Positions 19,504 to 29,470 of a stretch of 64,000 bases of DNA are shown here, piece by piece. The notes below the pieces were generated by a model that saw only the letters and a program-made list of their open reading frames with translations, made no database searches and was not told the origin of the DNA. The stretch comes from a cyanobacterium endosymbiont of Rhopalodia gibberula (GTDB lineage Bacteria > Cyanobacteriota > Cyanobacteriia > Cyanobacteriales > Microcystaceae). The stretch spans positions 930,001-994,000 of the forward strand of contig NZ_AP018341.1 of NCBI RefSeq assembly GCF_003574135.1, read 5' to 3'. A program made the translations under genes and the position numbers. How positions within the stretch are numbered: position 1 is the first letter of the stretch; the number at the start of each line of letters is the position of its first letter.

Positions 19504-21417
19504 TTATTGATGCTTGTTTCTTGACCATAAATTTTTTAAAGCATCTAAAGTAAAATCAAGATAAGATCTTAACCACCGTAAAAGATCTTGAGTACCTGCC
19601 ATTTCCCAAATCCAATATAATAACATCGGATTTTTTCGAGCAGCTTTTAAGGCTAATTGGCTAAATATTATCCAAGTAGTTTTATCTTTTATAAAAGTAT
19701 CTGCTACCTCTGTAGGAGAATCTGCGAGGAGTCCAAAAAAGGTATTTAATACCGCATTAATTCTTTGAGGAGGTAAGGTTTTTCCGGTGGGAACCATCAT
19801 TCCTTTAGAAAATAACCATGTTACGGCAACATTACTTTGATAGGCACGAATTTCATTTAAATCTTTTGCTGTTAAACAATTATTTTTTAGTGCTACATCT
19901 AAAGAGCGAGTTAAACTACCCAAATTACGGACTAAAGAGCCGAAACCTGTAAAAATCAAAGGGGATTGTAAAGAAGCAGCATCCCCAATGGATAAAACTC
20001 GCTCAAAAGCTACTTGACGATCACGTTTACCCACAGAAAAGTGACCTGGAATATAACCAAACGTTGGTTTTTTCCAAACTAATTTCTCTAAATCACAGCG
20101 ACGATACTCCGGTAGAATATTGAAAAAGTCTTCATACATTTCCAATAAAGATCCAGGGTTTTCAGAATTTACTTGATGATAATGAAACAAATAAATTGTC
20201 AACTCATCTCCTTTGCCTGGAAATAATTCCCAAATTAATTGTCGTCCACGGGAAATATCTCCATGAGAGTTTAACACATCTCCATATTTTGAGTTCCAAA
20301 CTTTGGGAGATAATCCTTCAACAACTGCCCCAACTGTCGGACAAACACTATTAAAGGTTTGCTTGCCATTCATTTGCCAAGCAATAGGAGAAGCTGTTCC
20401 CATAGCATCAATTAATAATTTTCCCCTCACTTGTTGAGAAGTTCTATTATTTAAGTCAACTAACTGTATAGTTACTCCATCAGTGTCAATATCAGCACGA
20501 ATAAATTCTGTTTTATCTAATATTTTACCTCCTAATTTAAGTATTTTTTTTCCACATAAATTTAAAAATTTAGTAGTATCAATGGCAATATTTAAAACTG
20601 TGGGAGTATGTAAAACCTTTGCTTTAAGATGAAGAGGATTATTGCCATCAAAAAATTTGTTAAATCCATCAACATATTCCCTAACAATAATACTTTCAAA
20701 TTCTTCTGGAGTAAATAATCCCAAATCAATTAAAGTTTGAAATTCGGAACGGGAAATATTCCATTCTCGGTTCATCCGTCCAAAAGCTAATCGTTCTACT
20801 ACTAACACTTGATAGCCTAATTGTGCCATGACCGCCGCATGAATCGCCCCTAAAGCACCACCAACATAAATAAGATCGTAAGCCATCATAGTTTCTTTGG
20901 AGGATTTTTGACAGTCAAATATGACCTGTTTGGGTTTTTGTAGGTTTCGTACCCCTTCACGCCAGCGTTTTTCCCACCAATACACCCTTTGTAAGTCTGT
21001 TTCCCCTTGGGGCATTTTTCGAAAAAAATGAACAGTTTGGGGATAATTATCTTCTAAGGACTCAAAGATTGAAGTTTTTGATAAATCGAGATCATAAATT
21101 TGGGAATATTGAGGGGGAAAAACCTGTTGAATGTCCTTGGTTAATTGATGGCAAATATTTCTCTCTGAAGGAAATGGCTTTTTTCCCCAACGAAACATTT
21201 TAAGATAAGTCGTTCGTTGAACTGACCAAAGAAAAATTGATAACTCTGTCTCGGAAATGGTAAGTCTAGTTAATATAGAATTAGAGATTACTTGCAACCG
21301 AATACCTTGGGGGGTAATCATCTTTTGTCCTACGTGGGGAGTCCATTTATCTTGTAACCAGTTAGAGACAATATCTATATGAGGTGTTGGAATTTCTAAG
21401 TAAAGGATTTCTTGCAT
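19504..21417 (-). CDS. cruA: CruA-like lycopene cyclase family flavoprotein
   Basis: A 637-residue FAD-dependent protein. About 185 N-terminal residues precede a Rossmann dinucleotide-binding start, DLIYVGGALGAIHAAVMAQLGY, in which the usual GxGxxG is modified (GGALGA). The motif ERLAFGRMNREWNISR is typical of the CruA/CruP cyclase family. A later segment, VLSIGDAASLQSPLIFTGFG, matches the second FAD-contact motif. CruA proteins cyclise lycopene in some cyanobacteria; CruP is a close relative with a different, photoprotection-linked role. The long N-terminal region favours CruA. Carotenoid function in a cell without photosystem I would be membrane or oxidative protection. It is a single gene, divergent from the small conserved gene at 21577. 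Confidence 0.75.
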   Translation of the reverse strand: MQEILYLEIPTPHIDIVSNWLQDKWTPHVGQKMITPQGIRLQVISNSILTRLTISETELSIFLWSVQRTTYLKMFRWGKKPFPSERNICHQLTKDIQQVFPPQYSQIYDLDLSKTSIFESLEDNYPQTVHFFRKMPQGETDLQRVYWWEKRWREGVRNLQKPKQVIFDCQKSSKETMMAYDLIYVGGALGAIHAAVMAQLGYQVLVVERLAFGRMNREWNISRSEFQTLIDLGLFTPEEFESIIVREYVDGFNKFFDGNNPLHLKAKVLHTPTVLNIAIDTTKFLNLCGKKILKLGGKILDKTEFIRADIDTDGVTIQLVDLNNRTSQQVRGKLLIDAMGTASPIAWQMNGKQTFNSVCPTVGAVVEGLSPKVWNSKYGDVLNSHGDISRGRQLIWELFPGKGDELTIYLFHYHQVNSENPGSLLEMYEDFFNILPEYRRCDLEKLVWKKPTFGYIPGHFSVGKRDRQVAFERVLSIGDAASLQSPLIFTGFGSLVRNLGSLTRSLDVALKNNCLTAKDLNEIRAYQSNVAVTWLFSKGMMVPTGKTLPPQRINAVLNTFFGLLADSPTEVADTFIKDKTTWIIFSQLALKAARKNPMLLYWIWEMAGTQDLLRWLRSYLDFTLDALKNLWSRNKHQ

Positions 21418-21576
21418 CTCAAAATTGTTAGGGAAAAAATTAAGAAAAAATACAGAATTGACTTTTGTATAAAAAACTAAACTTATGTTCTGCTGTAGAA
21501 TGACAGATACTTTTATAAAACTTTACAATTGTTTCGTATCATCATCTATATTATCTAATGCCGTAGTTGAGTTGTT

Positions 21577-21810
21577 ATGCATTATCCCATCCCTACTAGT
21601 CTTGAAGAAATCTTTGCCCTCTGCAGTCAACCTGTTGATGAAGAAATGATTGTTGTGGCAATCGCTGGTGTTGTTAAACTTGCCCGTTCTCAGGGACAAT
21701 CGTTAGATGAGTTAACCGCCGAAGTTTTACAAGATGACCCTATGCTCGATCTCGTTCAACGCCGTTGGCTGAGTAATCTTGTAGAGCAAGCATGGCAAGT
21801 GTTACCTTGA
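21577..21810 (+). CDS. Small conserved cyanobacterial protein of unknown function
   Basis: A 77-residue acidic helical protein (MHYPIPTSLEEIFALC...) with no membrane segment. It resembles small cyanobacterial hypothetical proteins that I cannot tie to a function. The segment RSQGQSLDELTAEVLQDDP suggests a compact helical bundle. It lies just 24 bases before the cobA-hemD gene on the same strand and is probably in its transcript. Its preservation amid decay suggests it is still used. Confidence 0.7.
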   Translation: MHYPIPTSLEEIFALCSQPVDEEMIVVAIAGVVKLARSQGQSLDELTAEVLQDDPMLDLVQRRWLSNLVEQAWQVLP

Positions 21811-21834
21811 AATAAGTTGAAGGCATGAGAGTAG

Positions 21835-23364
21835 ATGAGTGATCGTCCAGGGAAAGTTTATTTAGTAGGGGCGGGAATTGGTTCTGTTGCTTATTTAACC
21901 CTCAGAGGACAACAGTTACTAAATAACGCCCAAGTTCTAATTTATGACAGTTTGGTTGATTCTCAACTTCTCGATTTAGTCCCAGAAAATTGTCTTAAGC
22001 TAAATGTAGGGAAACGAGGAGGCTTCCCTAGTGCCAATCAAAATACCATTAATCAGCTTTTAGTGACTTATTGTCTTCAAGGAAAACAGATAATTAGGTT
22101 AAAAAGTGGCGATCCCTCAATTTTTGGTCGAGTTGACTCTGAAATTAAAGTCCTAACCCAAGCAAATTGTAATTATGAATTAGTCCCAGGGATTTCTTCG
22201 GCCTTGGCTGCCCCCTTCTTAGCTGGAATTCCTCTAACAGACAAAAAGTTAAGTTGCTGTTTCACGGTGTTGACAGGTCATAAACCGGATTTACTTAACT
22301 GGAAAGCCTTAGCCAAAATAGACACATTAGTCATTTTAATGGCAGGAAGAACATTACCTCAAATTGTCTCTCAGTTACAAAAAAATGGGCGATTATCTTC
22401 AGAACCTACTGCGATTATCCGTCACGGGGGCAGCCCTCGACAAGAGGTTTGGATCTCGACGTTAGGAGATATAGTAGATCAGGTATCAGAGGTATCTTTA
22501 TCTCCTGCAGTGATTGTTATTGGCGAAGTAGTTGGTCTAAGAAATGTGGACTTTTCTTACAGTCCCCTTGCAGGACAAACGGTTTTAGTTACCCGTGCAG
22601 CAGGACAATCAAATCAGTTTAGTATGTTGTTACAACAACAGGGAGCAAGAGTAATTGAAATGCCGGCTTTAGAAATTATTCCCCCGTCGAGTTGGAAGGG
22701 TTTAGATCATGCTATTGAGAAACTGTCTAGCTTTGATTGGCTAATTTTTGCCTCAGCAAATGGAATTAAATTCTTTTTTCAAAGATTAGAAACTTTAGGT
22801 GAAGATGCTCGGGCATTAGCAGGGATTAAACTAGCAGTAGTGGGGAAGAAAACAGCTTATGTACTAAAAAAATATGGATTAAAACCTGATTTTATTCCCC
22901 CTGATTTTATAGCTGATTCATTAGTGGATAATTTTCCAGAATCTTTAGATAATAAGAATATTTTATTTCCTCGTGTTGAAACAGGAGGTCGAGATCTTTT
23001 AGTTAAAAAATTAAAACAGCAAGGAGCGCAAGTCTTAGAAATAGCTACTTATCAGTCAGGGTGTCCTAATAAGATTGATTCTAAAGCTTGGGAAGTTTTA
23101 CAACAAGAGAAAGTTAATATCATTACCTTTACTAGTTCCAAAACTGTTCATAATTTTCATCATTTAATCTCCCAGCAGTTAGGGAGGATATCACAAAAAA
23201 AAATATCATCCATTCTAGCTAAAATTATTATCGCATCTATTGGACCTCAGACCTCTAAAACCTGTTATGAGCTTTTAGGAAAAACTGATATTGAAGCCAG
23301 AGAATATACCTTAGAAGGATTAACAAAAGCGCTAGTAGCAAAAATAGGAAATGGGCAATACTAA
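21835..23364 (+). CDS. cobA-hemD: Uroporphyrinogen-III C-methyltransferase / uroporphyrinogen-III synthase fusion
   Basis: A 509-residue fusion of two tetrapyrrole enzymes. Residues 1-245 form the SAM-dependent methyltransferase (CobA/SUMT): VYLVGAGIGSVAYLTLRG, DSLVDSQLLDLVP, RLKSGDPSIFGR and VPGISSALAAPFLAGIPLT are its conserved blocks. From about residue 250 (LAGQTVLVTRAAGQSNQF) the second half is uroporphyrinogen-III synthase (HemD), with SFDWLIFASANGIKFF and VNIITFTSSKTVHNF as its typical motifs. The first half leads to siroheme and cobalamin, and the second closes the macrocycle common to heme, siroheme and cobalamin. Such fusions are known in cyanobacteria and Gram-positives. It should be cytoplasmic. 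It follows the small conserved gene. Confidence 0.95.
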   Translation: MSDRPGKVYLVGAGIGSVAYLTLRGQQLLNNAQVLIYDSLVDSQLLDLVPENCLKLNVGKRGGFPSANQNTINQLLVTYCLQGKQIIRLKSGDPSIFGRVDSEIKVLTQANCNYELVPGISSALAAPFLAGIPLTDKKLSCCFTVLTGHKPDLLNWKALAKIDTLVILMAGRTLPQIVSQLQKNGRLSSEPTAIIRHGGSPRQEVWISTLGDIVDQVSEVSLSPAVIVIGEVVGLRNVDFSYSPLAGQTVLVTRAAGQSNQFSMLLQQQGARVIEMPALEIIPPSSWKGLDHAIEKLSSFDWLIFASANGIKFFFQRLETLGEDARALAGIKLAVVGKKTAYVLKKYGLKPDFIPPDFIADSLVDNFPESLDNKNILFPRVETGGRDLLVKKLKQQGAQVLEIATYQSGCPNKIDSKAWEVLQQEKVNIITFTSSKTVHNFHHLISQQLGRISQKKISSILAKIIIASIGPQTSKTCYELLGKTDIEAREYTLEGLTKALVAKIGNGQY

Positions 23365-24156
23365 AAAATTAAATTAGGCTTAAATATTCCTATAAACGTT
23401 TTGGATATCTTCTATTTCTTAGGTAGAGATTATTAGCCTTAAAAAAAATATGATTAGCATTGTTGAACTTTCAAGAGATGTCATTAAGAACATGGTTCAA
23501 AACTTCTTTAACCTTTTTCGATAAACTGCTGGCTAAATCAACTGATATTGAGATACTTATTGACTTAGCAATTAAAATGATTGATAGAAATATTAATGTA
23601 AGATTTCAAGATAGAAGCTGTGATATGTTCCTTCAATTAGTTCGCTACAACTATTGATTTTAAAAATATCAACTTAGTCTTCCATGATTTTCTTTACTTC
23701 CTAGTAAAAATTTTATCTTTTGTGATTTATCTAGAGAAATTATGTCTTCAATTGTCTTATTTAAGTTATTTTTCTCACTAGTACTTCTCGGGAACGGTTA
23801 GCCGCTCAATTCAATAGTTGAATCGATAACTTGATAGAGAAACAGGTAAAAAGCTATAGATTTGATAAATCAGTCTCTATTAATTTTAATCAAGTTATTC
23901 TTATGAACTATTTGCTCTATAGTTAAGGGTAAAACAAAGCCTGCCTAAGCGCCATTTCAATTGGGCTGTTTAAACAAACTTAGTTTCTAAGCTATCAAAT
24001 TTTACGCTGATTCTACGAGATTTAAAAATAGGATTATTATCCCTCAATATTTAAGTCAAAATACAACAAGGTTGACAGTTATATAAAATAGTAATAATGA
24101 CCGCCAACAATTAAGACTATGATGATTGTTTAAAAACAACAGGACGCAAAGTTAAC
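23365..24156. other. Gap without a supported gene
   Basis: Stop-rich AT sequence between cobA-hemD and the dead IS982 transposase. A 65-codon open frame at 23460-23657 begins with TTG and has no recognisable motif or Shine-Dalgarno, so I do not call it. Nothing else is seen. Confidence 0.5.
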
Positions 24157-24840
24157 CTACCCTTTGCCCTAAATCCATATAAAGTTTTTCAGGTAAATAA
24201 GTATACGCAATAACTTGAGCACAAAAGTTGACAAAACAGTTCGAAACACTTTGATCTCTTGAATGTTCAATCTGTAAGATATTTTTATGTTAGTTATTAA
24301 CCGTTTCAATTTAAAAACGCTTATGAAGCAAAAGTTTATTAGTCAGTTTCACTAACTTTCAGTTCATCTTCTATTGAGGATAAGTAACTAACTGAAGTTT
24401 TTTTAGATATAACTTTTTAAGGAGTTATTGAGTGATATATACTCGGTTCCCTGATAATTTGCTAATTATATCCTGCTTTAACTTAGGAACTAGATTATGG
24501 TCATCTACAACCGAGTGTAGTTTGTCTACTTAAATGTTATTCCACGGAACTTTAGTCATATCCAACTAATCCTTATAAAACTTGGTATATTCTCTGTGCG
24601 AGTTTGGAGAAGGATTTCTATTTTAGAAAAATCAGTAAAGCCAATTACTATCATCTCTCTTTTTCAAGTTATTAAAAAACATCATAGCAACATCATTGTC
24701 CAGGACATAAAATACAAAAGACGATTATAATTTACCAGATCAGGAAATACTTTTTTACAATTTAGTTATTCAAATTTTTGACAGAAGTAGTCCAAATGAC
24801 AAAGTACTTCCGTGAGATCGAGACGAGATTTTATGTTCAT
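24157..24840 (-). pseudogene. Decayed IS982-family transposase
   Basis: The minus strand still reads like an IS982 transposase, in several frames with many stops. From the ATG at 24840 come VLCHLDYFCQKFE, FPDLVNYNRLLYFM and VIGFTDFSKIE (the region of the first catalytic Asp), then KLHSVVDDHNL, and near the end KLLLHKRFKIETVNN and LQIEHSRDQSVSN. The IET...K.I.QIEH.R block is a hallmark of IS982. I could not find terminal inverted repeats or a target duplication. The element is clearly immobile. Confidence 0.75.
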
Positions 24841-24927
24841 AGCACCAGATTTCAATAAATGTTGTTTCTAGTATAGAGCTGCTACTTTCCTTTCTCTCTA
24901 TAAATTATCCTCGAACCCACGTTGACT

Positions 24928-27882
24928 TTATTGATAAACTTCCATTCCTTCACAAGAACAAACTAAATTTCTGTCTCCATAAGCATTGTCAATACGTCCT
25001 ACAATCGGCCAAAATTTATATTGTTTTGTCCAAGGTGCAGGATAAGCAGCTTGTTCACGGGAATAGGGACGGTTCCACTCACCACAAATTACCGTTTGTG
25101 CGGTATGGGGTGCATTTTTTAGAGGATTATTCTCGGGATCAATAGAGCTATTTTCGATAGCTTCTACCTCTTTATAAATAGTAATCATGGCCTCGCAAAA
25201 ACGGTCCAATTCTTCCTTGTCTTCGCTTTCGGTTGGTTCGATCATCATCGTCCCAATAACCGGCCAAGACACCGTAGGCGCGTGAAAACCGAAGTCCATC
25301 AACCGTTTTGCAATATCATCCACTTCCACCCCAGCGCGTTTCTTCAGAGAACGTAAATCGATGATGCATTCGTGGGCAACACAACCGAATGTCCCTTTGA
25401 ACAAAATAGGATAATAACCCTGGAGACGTTCGGCTATATAATTAGCGTTCAAAATAGCTACTTTTGTTGCCTCAGTCAATCCTTGAGTCCCCATCATAGC
25501 GATGTACATCCAAGAAATCACACAGATACTGGCGCTACCCCAAGGAGCCGCCGAAATTGCCCCAATAGATTGTTCTGCTTTATCATTGTTGTCATTTGGA
25601 TTTGTGTATTTTTCTATGGCCACACTGGGTAAGAAAGGCACTAAATGAGATTTAACACCAATAGGTCCCATTCCCGGTCCACCGCCACCATGAGGAACAC
25701 AGAAAGTTTTGTGTAAATTGAGATGACAAACATCAGCCCCAAAGTCTGCCGGACGACATAACCCAACTTGGGCGTTCATATTCGCCCCATCCATATAGAC
25801 TTGACCCTTGTTACGGTGAATAATATCACAAATTTTAATAATTTCTGTTTCAAATACCCCATGGGTAGAAGGGTATGTTACCATCAGAGCACCTAAGTTT
25901 TTAGTGTATTTTTTCGCTTTTTCATCTAAGTCGACAGTGTCGATATTGCCATCCTTATCGCATTTTACGGCAACAACTTTCATGCCACACATTACTGCAC
26001 TAGCGGGGTTTGTTCCATGAGCAGACTCAGGAATTAAACAAATATTGCGGTGTCCTTCTCCTCTATTTTGATGATACTTCCGGATAACTTGTAGCCCCGC
26101 ATATTCTCCTTGTGAACCCGCATTTGGTTGCAAAGAAATACCTTCAAATCCTGTAATTTCCCCTAACCAATTTTTTAACTGTTCAAATAAAATTTGATAG
26201 CCTTCTGTTTGGGATAGCGGGGCAAAAGGATGAATTTTTGCAAATTCTGGCCAAGTGACGGGAAACATTTCGGCGGCTGCATTCAACTTCATGGTACATG
26301 ACCCCAAGGGAATCATCGACGTATTCAATGCTAAATCCTTGGTCTCTAGTTGATGCAGATATCGCAGTAATTTACTCTCAGAATGGTAGTGATTGAATAC
26401 AGGACTAGTTAAGTAGTCTGTGGTACGCCGACAGAAATCAGGCAGGTCAAACTTCACGGTTTCAGCAATTTCAGTGACTGTAAAAGAAAGTTTATCTTGG
26501 GCAGCAAAAATTTGCCATAAATCGATAATATCTTGTACAGTAGTGGTTTCATCCAAACTAATACCCACACATCCTTCATCTACTAAGCGTAGGTTAATTT
26601 TACGAGTTTGAGCTACTTTAATCACAGCCAGTGCACTGGCACTGCCTACTCCTATCCGAATAGTATCAAAGAAAGGTTCATCGTCAACACTGTAGTTGAG
26701 ACGTTTTAGACCTGCGGACAAAATTACGGTTAGTTGATGGATGCGTTGAGCGATAGCTTTAATTCCTTTGGCACCATGATACACTCCATACATTGATGCA
26801 ATCACTGCGAGTAAGACTTGGGCGGTACAAATATTACTAGTAGCTTTGTCTCGGCGAATATGTTGTTCTCTAGTTTGTAATGCTAATCGTAATGCGGGGT
26901 TTCCTTGAGTATCCTTTGACAGCCCGACGATACGCCCCGGAATTTGCCGTTTATGGGACTCTCGTGTGGCAAAATAAGCTGCATGAGGGCCACCATATCC
27001 TAAGGGGACACCAAAGCGTTGGCTGCTTCCTACGGCGATATCTGCCCCAATTTCGCCAGGGGGTGTTAATAACGCTAAACTCAAGAGATCAGCCGCGACG
27101 GTAACTAACCCTTTCATTTTATGAACTTTATCAATAAAACTACGATAATCGTATATGATTCCATGAGTTGCCGGATATTGAAGTAAAGCCCCAAAAATAG
27201 GAACTTCAAATTCAAAGAAGCGATGGTCGTCCACAATAATCTTGATTCCTAATGGATTTGCCCTAGTTTTAATGACCTCGATGGTTTGAGGATGACAGTG
27301 ACTAGACACAAAAAAAGCATAAGCGTCTTTGTTTTTGCACAGTCCATAACTCATACTCATAGCTTCTGCTGCTGCGGTTCCTTCATCAAGTAAGGATGCG
27401 TTAGCAATTTCAAGTCCAGTGAGTTCCACTATCATGGTTTGGAAGTTAAACAATGCCTCAAGTCTTCCTTGAGCAATTTCAGCTTGATATGGAGTGTAAG
27501 CAGTATACCAACCTGGATTCTCTAAAATATTACGTTGAATAACAGGGGGGGTAATGCAATCATAATAACCCATCCCAATAAATGAGCGATAAATTTGATT
27601 TTTAGAGGCAATTGATTTTAATTGGACCAATGCAGCGTATTCGCTCTGGGAAGCGGGTAGTTTTAGCGGTTGACTCATGCGTATACTGTTGGGAACAGTA
27701 GCTTCAATCAGTTGTTCTAAGCTGGAAAAGCCTAACACCTTAAGCATTTCTTTGATTTCCTCTTTATTAGCTCCTATATGCCGCTTGACAAAGGAATCTG
27801 TTGTTTCAAGATTGTTTTCAATATTTTCTATGGTTTTACTAGGGGTTAATTGAGGGTTTGTCGTAATATCCAAGTTAGGCAT
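24928..27882 (-). CDS. gcvP: Glycine dehydrogenase (decarboxylating), P-protein
   Basis: A full-length 984-residue P-protein of the glycine cleavage system, which decarboxylates glycine and passes the aminomethyl group to lipoylated H-protein. The N-terminal half opens with [15 protein letters not shown] and carries [13 protein letters not shown]; the C-terminal half has [15 protein letters not shown] and the PLP-binding lysine in [16 protein letters not shown]. Substrate-site segments ([27 protein letters not shown]) are intact. T- and H-protein genes are not in the window. In a cell with damaged folate synthesis the reaction still requires tetrahydrofolate. No glycine riboswitch is recognisable upstream. 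It is a single gene. Confidence 0.97.
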   Translation of the reverse strand: MPNLDITTNPQLTPSKTIENIENNLETTDSFVKRHIGANKEEIKEMLKVLGFSSLEQLIEATVPNSIRMSQPLKLPASQSEYAALVQLKSIASKNQIYRSFIGMGYYDCITPPVIQRNILENPGWYTAYTPYQAEIAQGRLEALFNFQTMIVELTGLEIANASLLDEGTAAAEAMSMSYGLCKNKDAYAFFVSSHCHPQTIEVIKTRANPLGIKIIVDDHRFFEFEVPIFGALLQYPATHGIIYDYRSFIDKVHKMKGLVTVAADLLSLALLTPPGEIGADIAVGSSQRFGVPLGYGGPHAAYFATRESHKRQIPGRIVGLSKDTQGNPALRLALQTREQHIRRDKATSNICTAQVLLAVIASMYGVYHGAKGIKAIAQRIHQLTVILSAGLKRLNYSVDDEPFFDTIRIGVGSASALAVIKVAQTRKINLRLVDEGCVGISLDETTTVQDIIDLWQIFAAQDKLSFTVTEIAETVKFDLPDFCRRTTDYLTSPVFNHYHSESKLLRYLHQLETKDLALNTSMIPLGSCTMKLNAAAEMFPVTWPEFAKIHPFAPLSQTEGYQILFEQLKNWLGEITGFEGISLQPNAGSQGEYAGLQVIRKYHQNRGEGHRNICLIPESAHGTNPASAVMCGMKVVAVKCDKDGNIDTVDLDEKAKKYTKNLGALMVTYPSTHGVFETEIIKICDIIHRNKGQVYMDGANMNAQVGLCRPADFGADVCHLNLHKTFCVPHGGGGPGMGPIGVKSHLVPFLPSVAIEKYTNPNDNNDKAEQSIGAISAAPWGSASICVISWMYIAMMGTQGLTEATKVAILNANYIAERLQGYYPILFKGTFGCVAHECIIDLRSLKKRAGVEVDDIAKRLMDFGFHAPTVSWPVIGTMMIEPTESEDKEELDRFCEAMITIYKEVEAIENSSIDPENNPLKNAPHTAQTVICGEWNRPYSREQAAYPAPWTKQYKFWPIVGRIDNAYGDRNLVCSCEGMEVYQ

Positions 27883-28964
27883 ATTTAGTTAAATCGGATT
27901 TGCTATTTTTTTAAAATGATCTTAGAAATTTATTGTAAGCTGTGGTTACAAAGGTTTGCAATGTGAGAGTATATTTTTTGTATGATGGATTTAAAGAAAA
28001 AATAAAAAGCAATATAAGTTAAATTTACATGTTGATTCCCAATTATAAATTTAAAAGCTTTATATACAAATTTTCTAAATAATTCCGAATTTTTATAGAT
28101 AAAATTTTAAAATTTCTAGCTGGAAAACAACTTATTACCTTGAGAATCTCTCTTTTTAAGAAAAAATAACTATCAGAATAAAACTCATTATTAATGATAA
28201 TTATAGTGTTATGCTTATTGCTTCTTATAAAGATTATTTAGATTGTAGATTTAACAAAATAATTTAATCTTAAATATTAAGAGACTCCCTAAAATCTTGA
28301 TATGAGTTTTAAGTGACAGTATTGGGTTCATTCATAAGTTAAACTTTTAATAAATTACCGGGAATTGCGAGGACTATGATCATGGTTAATGCTAATTATT
28401 AAAAATTATTAATACTCACTTGAATATCAACCTTTACTAGTAACATCTTGACGGATAAATCTCAGGTTTTCTGCTTTTGTAAAAGATTATAATCGAGGTA
28501 ATTTCGTTGAAACAGACTTTTATGCTCGAGATTTAGTAAAATACTCTCTTTGAGAGTGCTAATTCATGAGGTAGCCCTACTCTATTAACTTATGCTAATT
28601 TTTAAAAAATTTTGTTAGAAGACGCATTTGCTGCCAATATCATTCTTAATGGAGTGATTATTGATTAACAAATTTTACTGATGTTTTATATAAGTTCTGG
28701 TACTGAAAAAAATTATGTGTGTTTGTGACAAAAACCAACCCTATCAGCGGGTAAAATGCCAAGATCTCTTATATTATCCCTAAAGTTAAAACCATGAAGA
28801 ATCCCCAGACACTATCAATGCGACTGAAAATTTTTGCCATAAATGAAGAATAATTAATCAAAAAATTTCATCAATAACTCAGAATTACCTACTTTATTAG
28901 ATAGAAGCGACAGAACAATTTTCCATCACCGCATAGGTTTCATTGACTTGTAAATGACTTGTTA
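27883..28964. other. Gap upstream of gcvP, decayed sequence
   Basis: About 1.1 kb of AT-rich sequence with stops in all frames. Short tracts around 28480-28900 look vaguely coding on either strand but none can be assigned. The gcvP promoter should lie near 27890-28000. Confidence 0.4.
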
Positions 28965-29255
28965 TTATAGAAACAAATCACCGGTGACTACGGGACAATT
29001 ACTTCCTACAGCACTGTAAGTTCTCACAATGTTTAAGCAACTCACTTCAATGGAACGGTTCCCAGGAAAATGACCTTCTTCTACAATCAATCGTAAGCCG
29101 TGAGAATAATAATTTGTCTTTTTCTTAACCGATAAGATACTAATATATTGCTCTTCTTAGGTTTTTTGTTTCTCAGTGCTAGTTTTTACTACTTTAGCCG
29201 ATTATATGGTTTTTTTAGTTTTAGTTCCGCTGGTTTCTATTTTTTCAGTAGCCAT
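28965..29255 (-). pseudogene. Dead gene of unknown family, two in-frame stops
   Basis: A single frame of 97 codons runs from an ATG at 29255 to a TAA at 28965 and is broken only by two TAA codons (after KTKKTI and after EKQKT), each one C-to-T step from CAA. An AAGGA Shine-Dalgarno lies about 10 bases upstream of the ATG. The readable part, for example SHGLRLIVEEGHFPGN and SIEVSCLNIVRTYSAVGS, looks like real folded protein but I do not recognise the family. A Lys/Thr-rich first third is likely disordered. Its regular frame and start signal suggest recent inactivation. The original protein may have continued past 28965. Confidence 0.55.
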
Positions 29256-29470
29256 AATTTTAATATCCTTGTTTCTAGTGCCACGAAGTAGCTAATTAAA
29301 GGTTAAGTTAAAATAACTATGCTCTAATTTTTAACAATTATCTCTATTGTTGCACGTTTCTATTGTCGCATTTTGTTATGTTAAAGTATTTAGAGTATAG
29401 CTCCTCTCCTCAAACTGCTATAAGAGTCTGTAATAGTGTTTATTGTTCTAGAGTATTGTTCTTTTAAACT

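Noticed and set aside
23460-23657. 65-codon open frame after cobA-hemD
   Set aside because: It begins with TTG, has no Shine-Dalgarno and no recognisable motif, and lies in AT-rich decayed DNA where such frames arise by chance.
27883-28000. Possible glycine riboswitch before gcvP
   Set aside because: I could not find the paired aptamer conserved elements; the sequence is AT-rich without the expected GC-rich stems.
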